From Sphingopyxis sp. (GTDB lineage: Bacteria > Pseudomonadota > Alphaproteobacteria > Sphingomonadales > Sphingomonadaceae), in NCBI RefSeq assembly GCF_019459305.1, contig NZ_JAIBES010000015.1:24002-88001 (forward strand): a stretch of 64,000 nucleotides of DNA, read 5' to 3'. Shown one piece after another: positions 9,895 through 21,201 of the stretch (position 1 is the stretch's first letter; each line of letters begins with the position of its first letter). The translations under genes and the position numbers were made by a program. A model generated the notes under the pieces. The model was given only the letters and a program-made list of their open reading frames with translations. It was not told the origin of the DNA and searched no databases.

Positions 9895-10102
9895 CGTTCA
9901 TTGCCTTGATTGTTCGCCGCAGTGGCGATGATTGTCTGGCCTGCGCCAACGGCGTGCCCCCTGTAGGCCACCGGATGTCCGCACCCCTAATGGCAGCTAG
10001 CTGTCGAACCCTAGCGCAGGAAACAAGTACAATGACAGCCCCTTTTCTAGGAATGTGCGGACTCGGAGGAGGCGTTACGGCCCGCAATTCTTGCATCTGT
10101 CT

Positions 10103-10624
10103 CTAATAGTAGACACTATAGACGACCTGAAGAATCTCGCCGGTGGTCGTATTGACGAGCAGGGCGTCATCGCCATAGCGCACCCAAACATAACCCAGCG
10201 GCGGGATACGCAAATTGAAGAGCCAGAAGTCGCTTATCCAATAGGTCCGGGTCCAAAAAAGCGTCGGAAGGATGTCGCCGTAAATCCAGCGGTGAGAGTA
10301 CCAGCCCTGCGGCCGGACATAGGTGTTCCAACGATAGCGTTGGGCCGACTGGTAGTTGTGGCGATACGTCTTTGGATCAGCTTCGCGTCGGCGCTGTTCA
10401 AGATTGGGGGGGCGCACCCCTGTCCGGTATGTGGGTGGCGTTCGGTCACGCGTCACCGGCGGAGTATCGCGATGACGCTGGGCATGAGCTGGCGGGGCGC
10501 TACTGCGCGGCAACGCTGGCGCGTTGCCACGCGACTTTTGCTGTCCTGACGGTTGCGCTTGGGCTTGCGCCGACAATAGAGCAGCAATTGCCAGAACAGC
10601 AAGTGAAGTTGTAACAGGTTTCAT
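10103..10624 (-). CDS. RcnB-family periplasmic protein
   Basis: A 173-residue exported protein. A signal peptide is evident (MKPVTTSLAVLAIAALLSAQAQAQ), followed by a basic, proline-rich linker and a C-terminal RcnB domain with WYSHRWIYGDILP, a Trp/Tyr-rich stretch, LGYVWVRYGDDALLVN and the ending TTGEILQVVYSVYY. RcnB proteins are periplasmic and in Escherichia coli affect nickel/cobalt homeostasis; in sphingomonads there are many paralogues of unclear role. Start ATG 10624 has a nearby aaggaaaag ribosome site. It is followed upstream by an EF-hand gene on the same strand. Confidence 0.8.
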   Translation of the reverse strand: MKPVTTSLAVLAIAALLSAQAQAQPSGQQKSRGNAPALPRSSAPPAHAQRHRDTPPVTRDRTPPTYRTGVRPPNLEQRRREADPKTYRHNYQSAQRYRWNTYVRPQGWYSHRWIYGDILPTLFWTRTYWISDFWLFNLRIPPLGYVWVRYGDDALLVNTTTGEILQVVYSVYY

Positions 10625-10666
10625 AGCTTTTCCTTAGTGCGTTGTGGAATGAGATTGGGTTCGAAT

Positions 10667-11251
10667 TTACCAGCCCCGATGGAACTGCTGCAATTCTCGC
10701 ACGGTTATCTGGCCGTCATCATTTCCGTCGGCGTCGAGATAGTTCATTTCGCCGAAGTTCATATATTCGGTGCGCGATACAGCGCCATTGCCATCACCGT
10801 CCATCAGCCTGAATCTCTCAGCTTTGCGGGATTGGGCTCGCTCTTCGGCGCGCTGCCGTTGGGGACTCTGCCCACTGCTTCTGGGACCCGGGCCGAGTCG
10901 AACCGCCTGAAATTCTTCAAGCCTGAATTCGCCATCGCCATTCGAATCAAGCGCTTTGAACGAGGAGTCATGCCATTGTTGAAACTCTGGCCGGCTGAGG
11001 CTGCCATCACGATCACGATCAAAGACACGGACGCGATCCTGTGTTCCAAGATAAACATTGTCCAGGTCCCGCAGGCGATCTTGATCAGGCGTCTGCATGC
11101 GATCCTGCACACGGTCGACTTGCCCTGCCGGAGGGGTCGGGCGAGAAGGCGCAGACCGACCGCCGCCTTGGCTCCATGCCGGGGCAGTCAGCGCAAATCC
11201 CATTACAGCGGCAAAGCTCACAACAGCTCTTTTTTTACGAACTGAAATCAT
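10667..11251 (-). CDS. Periplasmic EF-hand calcium-binding protein
   Basis: A 194-residue exported protein with an N-terminal signal sequence (ending near APAWSQ) and four EF-hand loops: DRDRDGSLSRPEF, DSNGDGEFRLEEF, DGDGNGAVSRTEY and DADGNDDGQITVREL. The fourth loop has one extra residue compared with the 12-residue canonical loop. The loops are spaced as two pairs separated by an Arg/Gln-rich linker. Such proteins are common in sphingomonads and probably buffer calcium or sense it in the periplasm; no partner is known. Its start ATG at 11251 follows a tggagaaaa ribosome site. Confidence 0.85.
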   Translation of the reverse strand: MISVRKKRAVVSFAAVMGFALTAPAWSQGGGRSAPSRPTPPAGQVDRVQDRMQTPDQDRLRDLDNVYLGTQDRVRVFDRDRDGSLSRPEFQQWHDSSFKALDSNGDGEFRLEEFQAVRLGPGPRSSGQSPQRQRAEERAQSRKAERFRLMDGDGNGAVSRTEYMNFGEMNYLDADGNDDGQITVRELQQFHRGW

Positions 11252-11544
11252 CTGTTTTCTCCATTTAAGGGCATCACAAACTGCAGACCGCGCGAAGGAG
11301 CCGGAATTTGTAATTTCGGACTTAATCGATCTGAGCCATTGCTGCGCTTGATCGAATTCCTAAACTTCGTCTCACTGGAGCAGAGTTCGAGGGGGGGGGA
11401 GGTAAACAACCGCCCCAGCAAGACACCGCCGCTTTTAGCTGAGCCCAAATCATAATATATAAGGTTACATACGTAGTTTTGGCCCACGAATTATGTGGCA
11501 TCTGGAGTGATATTCTTTGCCATCCAGCGCGATTGGAGTTTCTA
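11252..11544. other. Intergenic stretch with a nine-G run
   Basis: About 290 bases between the divergent EF-hand and cytochrome b561 genes. It holds a run of nine G at 11391-11399 and an AT-rich segment at 11447-11475 (cataatatataaggttac) that could supply promoters. No ORF with coding character was seen. Confidence 0.4.
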
Positions 11545-12297
11545 ATGTCCCACAGCGACCACATCCCTCAGGCCGGACGCATTCTTGTTTGGGATTTGCC
11601 ACTGCGGCTCTTTCATTGGTTTCTTGTGGCAGCCATTGCTGTGGCATTTCTCTCAGCGGAAGAGGGTAGCGTGCTTAATCAGTGGCACATCGCGTCTGGA
11701 TGGGTCGCTGCCGTTTTGATTGCTTTTCGCCTTGTATGGGGCTTTGTTGGAGGCGAGCACGCCCGTTTTTCAGGCGCGTTCAAAGGTGGCGGGCTTGCCG
11801 TCCATATCAAGGAGATGTTCCGCTTAAAGCCGGAGGCAACGCTTGGTCACAACCCGGTGGGCTGGATTGCGTCATTCCTTCTGATCGTCGTAAGCGGGAT
11901 TACAATCGCAACGGGGGCTCAGCTTGTGACAGGCGGAGCGATGGCCAGTGAAGATCTCCACGAACTTGTCGGATGGAGCCTGCTGGCTCTCGTCGCGCTC
12001 CATGTCGCAGCGGTTGCTTTGATGTCAGTTCTGACGCGCGATAATCTGGTACGCGCGATGATTGTCGGTTCAAAGTCAGGCGCGCGCCATAGTGCATTTA
12101 AAAGCGCACGCGCACCATCACTTTTCGCCTATATGGCCGGGCTGGCAGCGATTGCGAGTGCAATTTGGGGTGTCATCACAATTGATCCACAGGCATTCAT
12201 GCCGCGCACAACGGAAATGGCTGAGATTGAAAGTGGTGAGACTGATGAAGTAGAAATGCTCAGAGAAGAATCGTCTGTTGAGGAAGTAGACAAGTAA
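11545..12297 (+). CDS. Cytochrome b561-family membrane protein
   Basis: A 250-residue inner-membrane protein with a four-helix b-type cytochrome domain. Heme-ligand histidines are suggested in LPLRLFHWFLV (helix 1), NQWHIASGW (helix 2) and DLHELVGWSLLALVALH (later helices). After a basic loop there is another hydrophobic helix (YMAGLAAIASAIWGVITI) and an acidic tail rich in Glu. These proteins pass electrons between quinol and soluble c-type cytochromes. ATG 11545 is preferred over the longer frame because the family starts at RILVWDLPLRLFHW and ttggagt lies just before. DUF302 follows on the same strand. Confidence 0.85.
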   Translation: MSHSDHIPQAGRILVWDLPLRLFHWFLVAAIAVAFLSAEEGSVLNQWHIASGWVAAVLIAFRLVWGFVGGEHARFSGAFKGGGLAVHIKEMFRLKPEATLGHNPVGWIASFLLIVVSGITIATGAQLVTGGAMASEDLHELVGWSLLALVALHVAAVALMSVLTRDNLVRAMIVGSKSGARHSAFKSARAPSLFAYMAGLAAIASAIWGVITIDPQAFMPRTTEMAEIESGETDEVEMLREESSVEEVDK

Positions 12298-12386
12298 GGA
12301 TCAAGATAAATTGTGTCTTTTCATCATTTTGACGAGAAATCATGACCAGTTCGGTTCTAAAGCGGCGAGGTTTGAGAGGAATACAT

Positions 12387-12806
12387 ATGTGTTATTATAT
12401 AATGACAACGCTGCATAAAGAGTTTGATGAGGCCATCAATCTCACTGAGGCCGCACTCAAGGCTGAAGGGTTCGGCGTGATAAGCCGCATTGATATCCAA
12501 CAAACGCTCAAGGCAAAGATCAGTGTTGATTTTAGACCTTATGTCATTCTCGGTGCCTGCAATCCTGCATTGGCGCATGAAGCGCTGCAGCTGGAAAGCA
12601 AAGTAGGGTTGATGCTCCCCTGCAATGTGATCGTACAGCAAGTGAAGGACGGCGAGATCGAAGTCGCCGCGATTGACCCGGTCGCCGCAATGCAAGCCAT
12701 TGAGAACCCGGAATTGACTAAGGCTGCTGCTGAGGTTCGCGCAAAGTTGGCACGCGTAATCGACAGATTAGCGACCGATCAGACAACAGCTTTTGCCGAG
12801 CAATAA
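12387..12806 (+). CDS. DUF302 domain protein
   Basis: A 139-residue cytoplasmic protein spanning one DUF302 domain: KEFDEAINLTEAALKAEGFG, then KISVDFRPYVILGACNPALA and LMLPCNVIVQQVKDGEIEV. The function of DUF302 is not established; members often occur beside sulfur or redox genes. ATG 12387 is chosen because gagagga sits at 12374-12380. The frame is open upstream to 12342 but that extension lacks family character. It is about 90 bases downstream of the cytochrome b561 gene and may share its transcript. Confidence 0.8.
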   Translation: MCYYIMTTLHKEFDEAINLTEAALKAEGFGVISRIDIQQTLKAKISVDFRPYVILGACNPALAHEALQLESKVGLMLPCNVIVQQVKDGEIEVAAIDPVAAMQAIENPELTKAAAEVRAKLARVIDRLATDQTTAFAEQ

Positions 12807-12973
12807 GAGTTTACGGCATTGTTCTACATCCTTTCAAACCACGAGCTGCGGCTCGCGTTCTTTGCTTTTTTTAATTTGCGATACAGCTTGATCACCTCGA
12901 CGCTGATGACCAGGCACGCCGCAACTCTTGATCGCTTGAGCGATTTGGACTTCTGCAGCCCAAAGGAAGTCCA

Positions 12974-14278
12974 ATGACGCCACAGAATTTTTATCGCGCA
13001 AAGCTAACCACGGCTGATGAGGCAATGGAGTGCGTCAGCTCCGGCATGAACCTAGCAATGGGAATGGCCGTCGCGGAGCCGCCTGCACTACTTGAAGCCT
13101 TGGCACGCCGGATCGAGGATGCAGGGATCGGCGATCTCAAATTATGGTACTTCCACTCTCTGGATGCCGCTGGCAATACAGTATTGCGGCGAGAGCTTCT
13201 CGATCGGCTGCGCCCGCACTGCATGTTTCTTAGCAGAATTGAGAGGGCGCTGATCAAGGATGATCCGTTGCTTGGCTCTTATGGACCGGTCGAATTTGTG
13301 CCGGTGGCGTTTAGTGCGTCGCCACAACTCCTGTCCGAGCGCGTGGACATTGACGCCTGCATCACCACCGTCTCGCCGATGGACCGCCACGGGTGGTTCA
13401 CGTTCGGGACCAGCAACGACTATACGTCCACAGCCGCGCGCAGTGCACGGAGGCTCGTTGTAGAGGTTAACCCAGCCATGCCCCGAGTATTCGGGGACTC
13501 GCTTCTCCACGTTTCCGAAGTTGATGCAATCGTCGAAAACAATACCCCGCTCCCGGAGATTACAAACGGCACACCAAGCAAAGCAGAGTTGTCGATCGCC
13601 AAAATCATCGCAGGCATGATCGATGACGGAGCCTGCCTGCAAATGGGAATTGGCACGCTTCCCGCAGCGGTCTGCACCCTATTGGAAGGCCGTAAGAATC
13701 TAGGCATCCATACCGAACTGCTGACGCCAGCATTGGCAAAACTGATCCAGTGCGGCGCGGTTAGCAACAAGGCAAAGGCCACCTACAGGGGCCGGAGCGT
13801 ATTCACGTTCGCGATGGGCGATGCATCCTTCTACGACTTCATTCACGACAATCCCGCAGTTTATTCCCTGCCGGTGAACATCGTCAATGATCCGAGGCAT
13901 ATCTCGAAGAACGACAACGTCGTTTCGGTGAACGGCACACTTCAGATCGACCTAGGCGGTGCCTGCAATTCGGAACATCTTTTGGGACGGCAGTACAGCG
14001 GCTCGGGAGGGCAGCTCGATTTCGTCAGGGGTGCAACTGCATCGAAAGGCGGGAAGTCGATCATCGCCTGCCAGTCGACCGCGCTAGGCGGCACCGTATC
14101 GCGCATCATCCCGATTCTCGACGGACCGGTCACCACGCCACGCAACGATACGCATATCATCGTCACCGAATATGGTTGGGCCGACCTTAAAGGCAAATCG
14201 ATGAGCCAACGTGCCGATGCGCTGATTAGTTTGGCTCATCCCGGGTTCCGCGATGGGTTAGCCAACAGCGTGCGATAG
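12974..14278 (+). CDS. Acetyl-CoA hydrolase / 4-hydroxybutyrate CoA-transferase family
   Basis: A 434-residue cytoplasmic enzyme with both halves of the CoA-transferase family. Visible landmarks are MGMAVAEPPALLEAL near residue 30, GACLQMGIGTLPAAVCTLLE near residue 220, the region SVNGTLQIDLGGACNSEHL followed by QYSGSGGQLDFVRGA near residue 330, and the closing VTEYGWADLKGKSM. The reaction moves CoA between short acyl groups through a glutamyl-CoA intermediate; the acyl substrate cannot be read from sequence. ATG 12974 follows aaaggaagtcc. The gene is followed by a stretch without a recognised gene. Confidence 0.8.
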   Translation: MTPQNFYRAKLTTADEAMECVSSGMNLAMGMAVAEPPALLEALARRIEDAGIGDLKLWYFHSLDAAGNTVLRRELLDRLRPHCMFLSRIERALIKDDPLLGSYGPVEFVPVAFSASPQLLSERVDIDACITTVSPMDRHGWFTFGTSNDYTSTAARSARRLVVEVNPAMPRVFGDSLLHVSEVDAIVENNTPLPEITNGTPSKAELSIAKIIAGMIDDGACLQMGIGTLPAAVCTLLEGRKNLGIHTELLTPALAKLIQCGAVSNKAKATYRGRSVFTFAMGDASFYDFIHDNPAVYSLPVNIVNDPRHISKNDNVVSVNGTLQIDLGGACNSEHLLGRQYSGSGGQLDFVRGATASKGGKSIIACQSTALGGTVSRIIPILDGPVTTPRNDTHIIVTEYGWADLKGKSMSQRADALISLAHPGFRDGLANSVR

Positions 14279-14496
14279 CGTTCATATGTCCACAAGACGC
14301 GCCGGAGTGCTTGTTGCTGGCACAGCTAAAGACGCTGAATCCGGCGATCGCAAACACGCTCGAAGTGGCAGGCCTGCGCCAAGATGGGCTTGATCAACCG
14401 CAATTGTCACGACCGGCATACGCAAATAATGCTTCACCCCCATCGCCTGAACCTACCGGCGTCAACCGGTCTGTCATTCGGTTTTAGGTCCGGCCC
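14279..14496. other. Intergenic, possible gene remnant
   Basis: 218 bases between convergent genes. One frame is open across most of it (LLLAQLKTLNPAIANTLEVA from about 14309) but has no start codon and no recognised family. It may be a decayed remnant. No clear terminator with a T-run was seen. Confidence 0.3.
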
Positions 14497-15258
14497 TTAG
14501 ACATCAAGAATTTCCACAAGGCCGGTATCAAGATCATAATAGGCCGCTACGACATTCAGCTTGCCCGCGCTGCTAGGGGCCGCGAATGCAGGGTCCGGCG
14601 TGTTTTTCAATCTCTTCGCGACGCGTTTTGCATGAATTCTAGCCGCCGTTTCAATCAGATCATCGCCTGGCTTGAGGTTCGCCTTTGCGTCAATCACGGA
14701 GGGTATGATTGGTTCTACCAAGGGACCAAGTGAACCCGGCAGGGCGACATTGTCCTTGAGGACGGCTGCTGCAGCCTTCACAGCCCCACACCGCTCATGA
14801 CCGAGTACAACAACCAATGGTGCGCCTAACACCGATACACCGAATTCCACCGAGCCTATTCCCGCTGTATCCAGATAATTTCCGGCTGTACGCACAACGA
14901 ACAATTCGCCTAATCCTGCTCCGAACAATTGTTCGGGGCCAACTCGCGAATCTGAACAACATAAAATCACGGCGAAGGGTGCCTGAGAAGCCGCAATCGC
15001 AGCGCGTCGTTTGACGGAAATGTCCGGTTGGGTTGGTTGGTCTGCCGCGAATCGGCGATTTCCTTCTTGCAACCGTTCAAGTGCCTGATTGGGGGTCAGC
15101 AGGGTCTTTCCATCTGCCTGAGGGACTGACGCCATTGGCGGCAGCAAAGCGCGCGGGTTTGATCCGGTCGCTGAGGCAGGGCTTGTTCCGAGCGCAAATG
15201 CGCTGCCGACGGCAGCAAATGAAGCGGCCGATACCATATTCCGTCGCGTCATTTCCAT
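14497..15258 (-). CDS. Beta-class carbonic anhydrase with Tat signal
   Basis: A 253-residue exported enzyme. The N-terminus MEMTRRNMVSAASFAAVGSA is a twin-arginine type signal. The beta-carbonic anhydrase domain has the zinc ligands and catalytic dyad CCSDSRVGPEQ and HERCGAVKA, with RTAGNYLDTAG between. It interconverts CO2 and bicarbonate, here in the periplasm. The start is supported by taggagac just upstream of ATG 15258. It is transcribed in the same direction as hemA, which lies upstream of it across the strand. Confidence 0.9.
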   Translation of the reverse strand: MEMTRRNMVSAASFAAVGSAFALGTSPASATGSNPRALLPPMASVPQADGKTLLTPNQALERLQEGNRRFAADQPTQPDISVKRRAAIAASQAPFAVILCCSDSRVGPEQLFGAGLGELFVVRTAGNYLDTAGIGSVEFGVSVLGAPLVVVLGHERCGAVKAAAAVLKDNVALPGSLGPLVEPIIPSVIDAKANLKPGDDLIETAARIHAKRVAKRLKNTPDPAFAAPSSAGKLNVVAAYYDLDTGLVEILDV

Positions 15259-15342
15259 GGCATGTCTCCTAAATTACAGTGATAGTCGGTCGCTAAATTC
15301 TGCCCTGGAGGGAATGCGAACACATGCTCAGGGCGCCATTCA

Positions 15343-16557
15343 TTACGCAACCATACGCAGCTCGCATCGGCTCCAAATCTCAACCAACGCATCCGTCAAC
15401 GCCCGCATCATCGCTTTGCTATGCGCTGGGCCCGGGGTGAAGCGGAGGCGTTCGGTGCCCCGCGGGACGGTAGGGTAGTTGATCGGCTGGACGTAGACGC
15501 CGTATTCGGCGAGCAATATGTCGCTGATCCGTTTGGCCTCGACGGGATCGCCGACCATCAGCGGCACGATATGTGTTGAAGAGTTCATGACGGGAAGGCC
15601 CGCATCGGCGAAGCATTGCTTGAGATAGGCTGCGGCCGCCTGTTGTGCCTCGCGTTCCTCGCTCGAAGCCTTGAGATGCCGGACACTCGCCAATACGCCT
15701 GCGACTAGCACCGGCGACAAGCTGGTCGTGAAAATGAACCCAGGCGCGTAGCTGCGGATCACATCGACGATCACTTTATCGGCGGCGATATAGCCGCCCA
15801 TGACGCCGAACGCTTTGCCCAGCGTACCTTCAATAATTGTCACGCGGTCGGCAACGCCATCACGCTCGGTAATCCCGCCGCCGCGTTCACCGTACATGCC
15901 GACGGCATGGACTTCGTCGCAATAGGTCAGCGCATTATAGGTGTCGGCAAGGTCGCATATCTCGGCAATTGGCGCGACGTCTCCGTCCATCGAATAGACG
16001 CTTTCAAACGCGATCAATTTCGGCGAGTCGGGATCGTCTGCGCACAGCAGCTCTTCGAGATGCGCCAGATCATTGTGCCGCCACACGCGCTTCTCACAGC
16101 CAGAATTGCGAATGCCCGCGATCATACTCGCATGGTTGAGTTCGTCTGAATAAATGATGCATCCAGGCAAGATTTTGCCGAGCGTCGCGAGCGTCGCCTC
16201 GTTTGAAATATAGCCCGAAGTGAAGAGCAACGCGCCGTTCTTGCAGTGAAGATCGGCGAGTTCAGCTTCAAGATCGATATGGTAGTGCGTATTTCCGCCA
16301 ATGTTGCGCGTACCGCCCGAGCCTGCGCCAACATCATGCAGCGCTGCTTCCATCGCCGCAATCACCTTGGGGTGCTGGCCCATCGCAAGATAGTCGTTCG
16401 AGCACCAGACGGTAATTGGTTTTGGCCCGTTATGCCCGGCAAAACAGCGTGCATTGGGATAGCTGCCCTTGTTGCGCAAAATGTCGATAAAAACGCGGTA
16501 GCGCCCTTCTCCGTGAAGCTTATCAATCGCTTGCGAGAATATCTTATCGTAATTCAC
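15343..16557 (-). CDS. hemA: 5-aminolevulinate synthase
   Basis: A 404-residue pyridoxal-phosphate enzyme that condenses glycine with succinyl-CoA to 5-aminolevulinate, the first step of heme synthesis in alphaproteobacteria (Shemin pathway). Family marks: [47 protein letters not shown] (PLP-binding Asp and His) and [14 protein letters not shown] with the Schiff-base Lys. GTG at 16557 is the likely start, 8 bases after aaagga. A copy in accessory DNA beside heme proteins (KatG, cytochromes, FixL) suggests an extra, stress-linked heme supply; whether a second chromosomal hemA exists cannot be seen here. Confidence 0.93.
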   Translation of the reverse strand: MNYDKIFSQAIDKLHGEGRYRVFIDILRNKGSYPNARCFAGHNGPKPITVWCSNDYLAMGQHPKVIAAMEAALHDVGAGSGGTRNIGGNTHYHIDLEAELADLHCKNGALLFTSGYISNEATLATLGKILPGCIIYSDELNHASMIAGIRNSGCEKRVWRHNDLAHLEELLCADDPDSPKLIAFESVYSMDGDVAPIAEICDLADTYNALTYCDEVHAVGMYGERGGGITERDGVADRVTIIEGTLGKAFGVMGGYIAADKVIVDVIRSYAPGFIFTTSLSPVLVAGVLASVRHLKASSEEREAQQAAAAYLKQCFADAGLPVMNSSTHIVPLMVGDPVEAKRISDILLAEYGVYVQPINYPTVPRGTERLRFTPGPAHSKAMMRALTDALVEIWSRCELRMVA

Positions 16558-16730
16558 ATCGTCATTCCTTTAAGGTTATGTCGGCTGCAGCACTCAAACT
16601 TTGCTGCGGCTTCTTAACCCCATTTTCGGTCGAGATCAGTTTTCGACCAGTGACGGGCGCGACCAATTGATTGAGATCGAATTTGGGCGGCTCACTAGTC
16701 TTCGTCGTTTTGGATGCAAACCGGCGAGGA

Positions 16731-19327
<2,597 letters not shown>

Positions 19328-19957
19328 TTAGTTGACGTTTGTCATACGCAGATAGGGACGAAGCTCTTCCCATCCGTTCGGGAACAGGCTTTTGGCTTCG
19401 TCGTTCGAAATAGAGGGAGGGATAATGACCTTATCGCCCTTGTTCCAATCCGCTGGAGTCGCAATGCGGTTGGCATCGCCTGTTTGCAATGCATCGATGA
19501 CGCGCAGAATTTCGTCAAAGTTGCGGCCCACACTCATTGGATAGGTCATCGTCAGCCGGATCTTCAAGGCTGGATCGATGATGAACACAGATCGCACCGC
19601 CTGAGTGTCGCTCTGCTGAGGATGAATCATGTCATAAAGCGTCGCGATCGCCAAATCGGGATCGGCGACAATAGGAAACTGCAGGTCGGTGTTCTGCGTG
19701 TCGTTGACGTCCGCTATCCATTTCAGATGCTCTTCAGCGGTATCAGTAGACAGGCCGAGTGGCTTGGTATTGCGCGCAGCAAACTGTTCTGCAAGTTGTG
19801 CGGTTCTACCCATTTCGGTAGTGCACACTGGGGTAAAATCGGCTGGATGGCTGAAGAAAAATACCCAGCTGCCCTTGGCCCATTCGTGCAAGTCGATCGG
19901 GCCTTTTGTCGTGTCAGCCGAAAAATTCGGCGCGGTGTCACCTATATGAATCGTCAT
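19328..19957 (-). CDS. 1-Cys peroxiredoxin (Prx6/AhpC-TSA family)
   Basis: A 209-residue cytoplasmic peroxidase. The peroxidatic Cys is in HPADFTPVCTTEMGR near residue 45 and there is no second resolving Cys in the C-terminal part, as in Prx6-type enzymes. Other marks are WVFFFSHPADFTP, SVDTAEEH-like residues (LSTDTAEEHLKWI), RSVFIIDPALKIR and the C-terminal dimer tail ending ELRPYLRMTNVN. It reduces peroxides, usually with glutathione or thioredoxin. It lies upstream of katG on the same strand, giving a two-gene peroxide-defence set. The upstream region contains two tandem hairpins. Confidence 0.9.
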   Translation of the reverse strand: MTIHIGDTAPNFSADTTKGPIDLHEWAKGSWVFFFSHPADFTPVCTTEMGRTAQLAEQFAARNTKPLGLSTDTAEEHLKWIADVNDTQNTDLQFPIVADPDLAIATLYDMIHPQQSDTQAVRSVFIIDPALKIRLTMTYPMSVGRNFDEILRVIDALQTGDANRIATPADWNKGDKVIIPPSISNDEAKSLFPNGWEELRPYLRMTNVN

Positions 19958-20005
19958 TCTGAAATCCTTTTGAAGGGCTCATTTGTGGCTGAGCAGGGAC
20001 CAAAT

Positions 20006-20055
20006 GGTGCGAGGAACGGAACTGAGGGAAAGGGGGGGGGGCCGTTCCTCGCACC
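20006..20055. repeat. 14-bp perfect inverted repeat enclosing a ten-G run
   Basis: Arms GGTGCGAGGAACGG (20006-20019) and CCGTTCCTCGCACC (20042-20055) are perfectly complementary. The 22-base loop ends in ten G at 20032-20041. It lies between the cytochrome gene end and the peroxiredoxin start, both on the minus strand. It has no T-run, so it is not a standard terminator. Confidence 0.85.
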
Positions 20056-20056
20056 G

Positions 20057-20085
20057 GATAAGTGTCATTTTATTTAACACTTATC
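20057..20085. repeat. 9-bp perfect inverted repeat, AT-rich loop
   Basis: Arms GATAAGTGT (20057-20065) and ACACTTATC (20077-20085) enclose an 11-base AT-rich loop. It follows the preceding GC-rich hairpin by one base and lies about 100 bases upstream of the peroxiredoxin start. A regulator-binding site or transcript-end structure is possible. Confidence 0.7.
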
Positions 20086-20162
20086 AAGCGGGATTTCTGA
20101 TTATCTGTAATCGTTTTTGCCACTCGCTACGCCAATACTAAACGATACAGGCGATGGACAGA

Positions 20163-20651
20163 TCACTTCGGATTCCTTTCAATGGCCTTGAAGCCGCTAT
20201 GACAAGCCGCACATTTCTGCATCCCACTGTTTAGTTTGCCTTGAATTTCAGCCATCGACGCAGTGTCAGCTGTCAGCGCAATGGCGCCAAAGGATTGGCG
20301 CAATCCTTGAGACAGCTGTGTGAATTCAGGCGGGGATTTTTGCTTCACGGCCTGCCCAAGCGGACTGGCCTTTCCCTTTGCAAGGCCGCTCGCCACTGTC
20401 TTTATCGTTTGTCGGTCGGCTGTGAGGCTGGCGTCCAGAATGGACTGGCTGCCGTTTAGAAATCCAAGCATTTCGCCACGGATATGCTGCCGTTCGGCAC
20501 CCGTAAATTCAACAGCCGTCCGTCCATCGTCAGCAATTTGCTCTGAAGCAGGCGCGTTTTCTATTACTCGATTTTCTCCAAATTGGATCATGCCGAGAAT
20601 GCCGGCGGCTACACCGAGCGGAAGTGCATACCAAAAACCGTTTCTTGCCAA
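20163..20651 (-). CDS. c-type cytochrome, class II-like, membrane anchored
   Basis: A 162-residue exported protein with an N-terminal hydrophobic anchor (WYALPLGVAAGILGMIQF) and a single heme site CAACH close to the C-terminus (MQKCAACHSGFKAIE). The C-terminal position of CxxCH and the helical body match cytochrome c'/c556-like class II proteins, which bind NO or carry electrons in the periplasm. A TTG at 20651 is preferred as start because gaggag lies seven bases before it; the longer frame would start inside that ribosome site. It is the last gene of a minus-strand operon with DsrE and DUF2202 genes. Confidence 0.8.
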   Translation of the reverse strand: MARNGFWYALPLGVAAGILGMIQFGENRVIENAPASEQIADDGRTAVEFTGAERQHIRGEMLGFLNGSQSILDASLTADRQTIKTVASGLAKGKASPLGQAVKQKSPPEFTQLSQGLRQSFGAIALTADTASMAEIQGKLNSGMQKCAACHSGFKAIERNPK

Positions 20652-20679
20652 ATTACTACTCCTCAATCGTTAATCGTCA

Positions 20680-21201
20680 TCAAAAGTTCAGGAACTTCTG
20701 ATTCTCGAGCAAGATATATTCCGCAACGGCATCGGGCATGGCGACGCCGATCCCGTCGAGCAATGCCGCCTTGTCGAGGCTGCGATTGGGCAGATAGATA
20801 GCGCAGACTTCAACCGCGACACCGTTTGCCATCAGATTTTGCAGCAACTTCTGCGGACTCATTCCTTTGGGCGCGAGCGGTGCGGTGGCACTTGCTGGCG
20901 GCGCCTTGAGGGCAAGGTCTCCGGCAGCGCTGCACAATAAGATACGAGGCTTCGCGCCTTTCTGCATCGCCGCATTGGTCAGAATGAGTGCCATCAATTG
21001 CGTCTGCGGGTCTTTGCTTGTCACAATCGTCAAAAGTGGCTGAGAGGGGCTTTCGTGCATGATGGGCTCCTTGGTCGCCGCAGTGTTGGCATGTGCCGAT
21101 GTCCCGAAAGTGATCAGGCTGAATGCGAAGGCGGTGAATGCCCAACGCGAGAGTGAAACGTTCCGTCCTGTAGACGTGGGTTGACACATGACTCCAATCA
21201 C
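20680..21201 (-). CDS. Exported DsrE-family protein
   Basis: A 173-residue protein with an N-terminal signal sequence (WAFTAFAFSLITFGTSAHA) and a DsrE/DsrF-like domain: LLTIVTSKDPQTQLMALILT, ILLCSAAGDLAL and LLQNLMANGVAVEVCAIYLP. The Cys in VEVCAIYLPN is at the place where family members carry the sulfur-handling Cys. GTG at 21201 fits best: gaggag lies seven bases upstream and it overlaps the TGA of the DUF2202 gene. An ATG at 21189 is the alternative. Periplasmic DsrE-like proteins are poorly studied; a sulfur-transfer or redox role is inferred. Confidence 0.75.
   Translation of the reverse strand: MIGVMCQPTSTGRNVSLSRWAFTAFAFSLITFGTSAHANTAATKEPIMHESPSQPLLTIVTSKDPQTQLMALILTNAAMQKGAKPRILLCSAAGDLALKAPPASATAPLAPKGMSPQKLLQNLMANGVAVEVCAIYLPNRSLDKAALLDGIGVAMPDAVAEYILLENQKFLNF

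Noticed and set aside
14309..14486. Open frame LLLAQLKTLNPAIANTLEVA between the CoA-transferase and carbonic anhydrase
   Set aside because: No start codon and no recognised family; kept only as a possible remnant in the intergenic entry.
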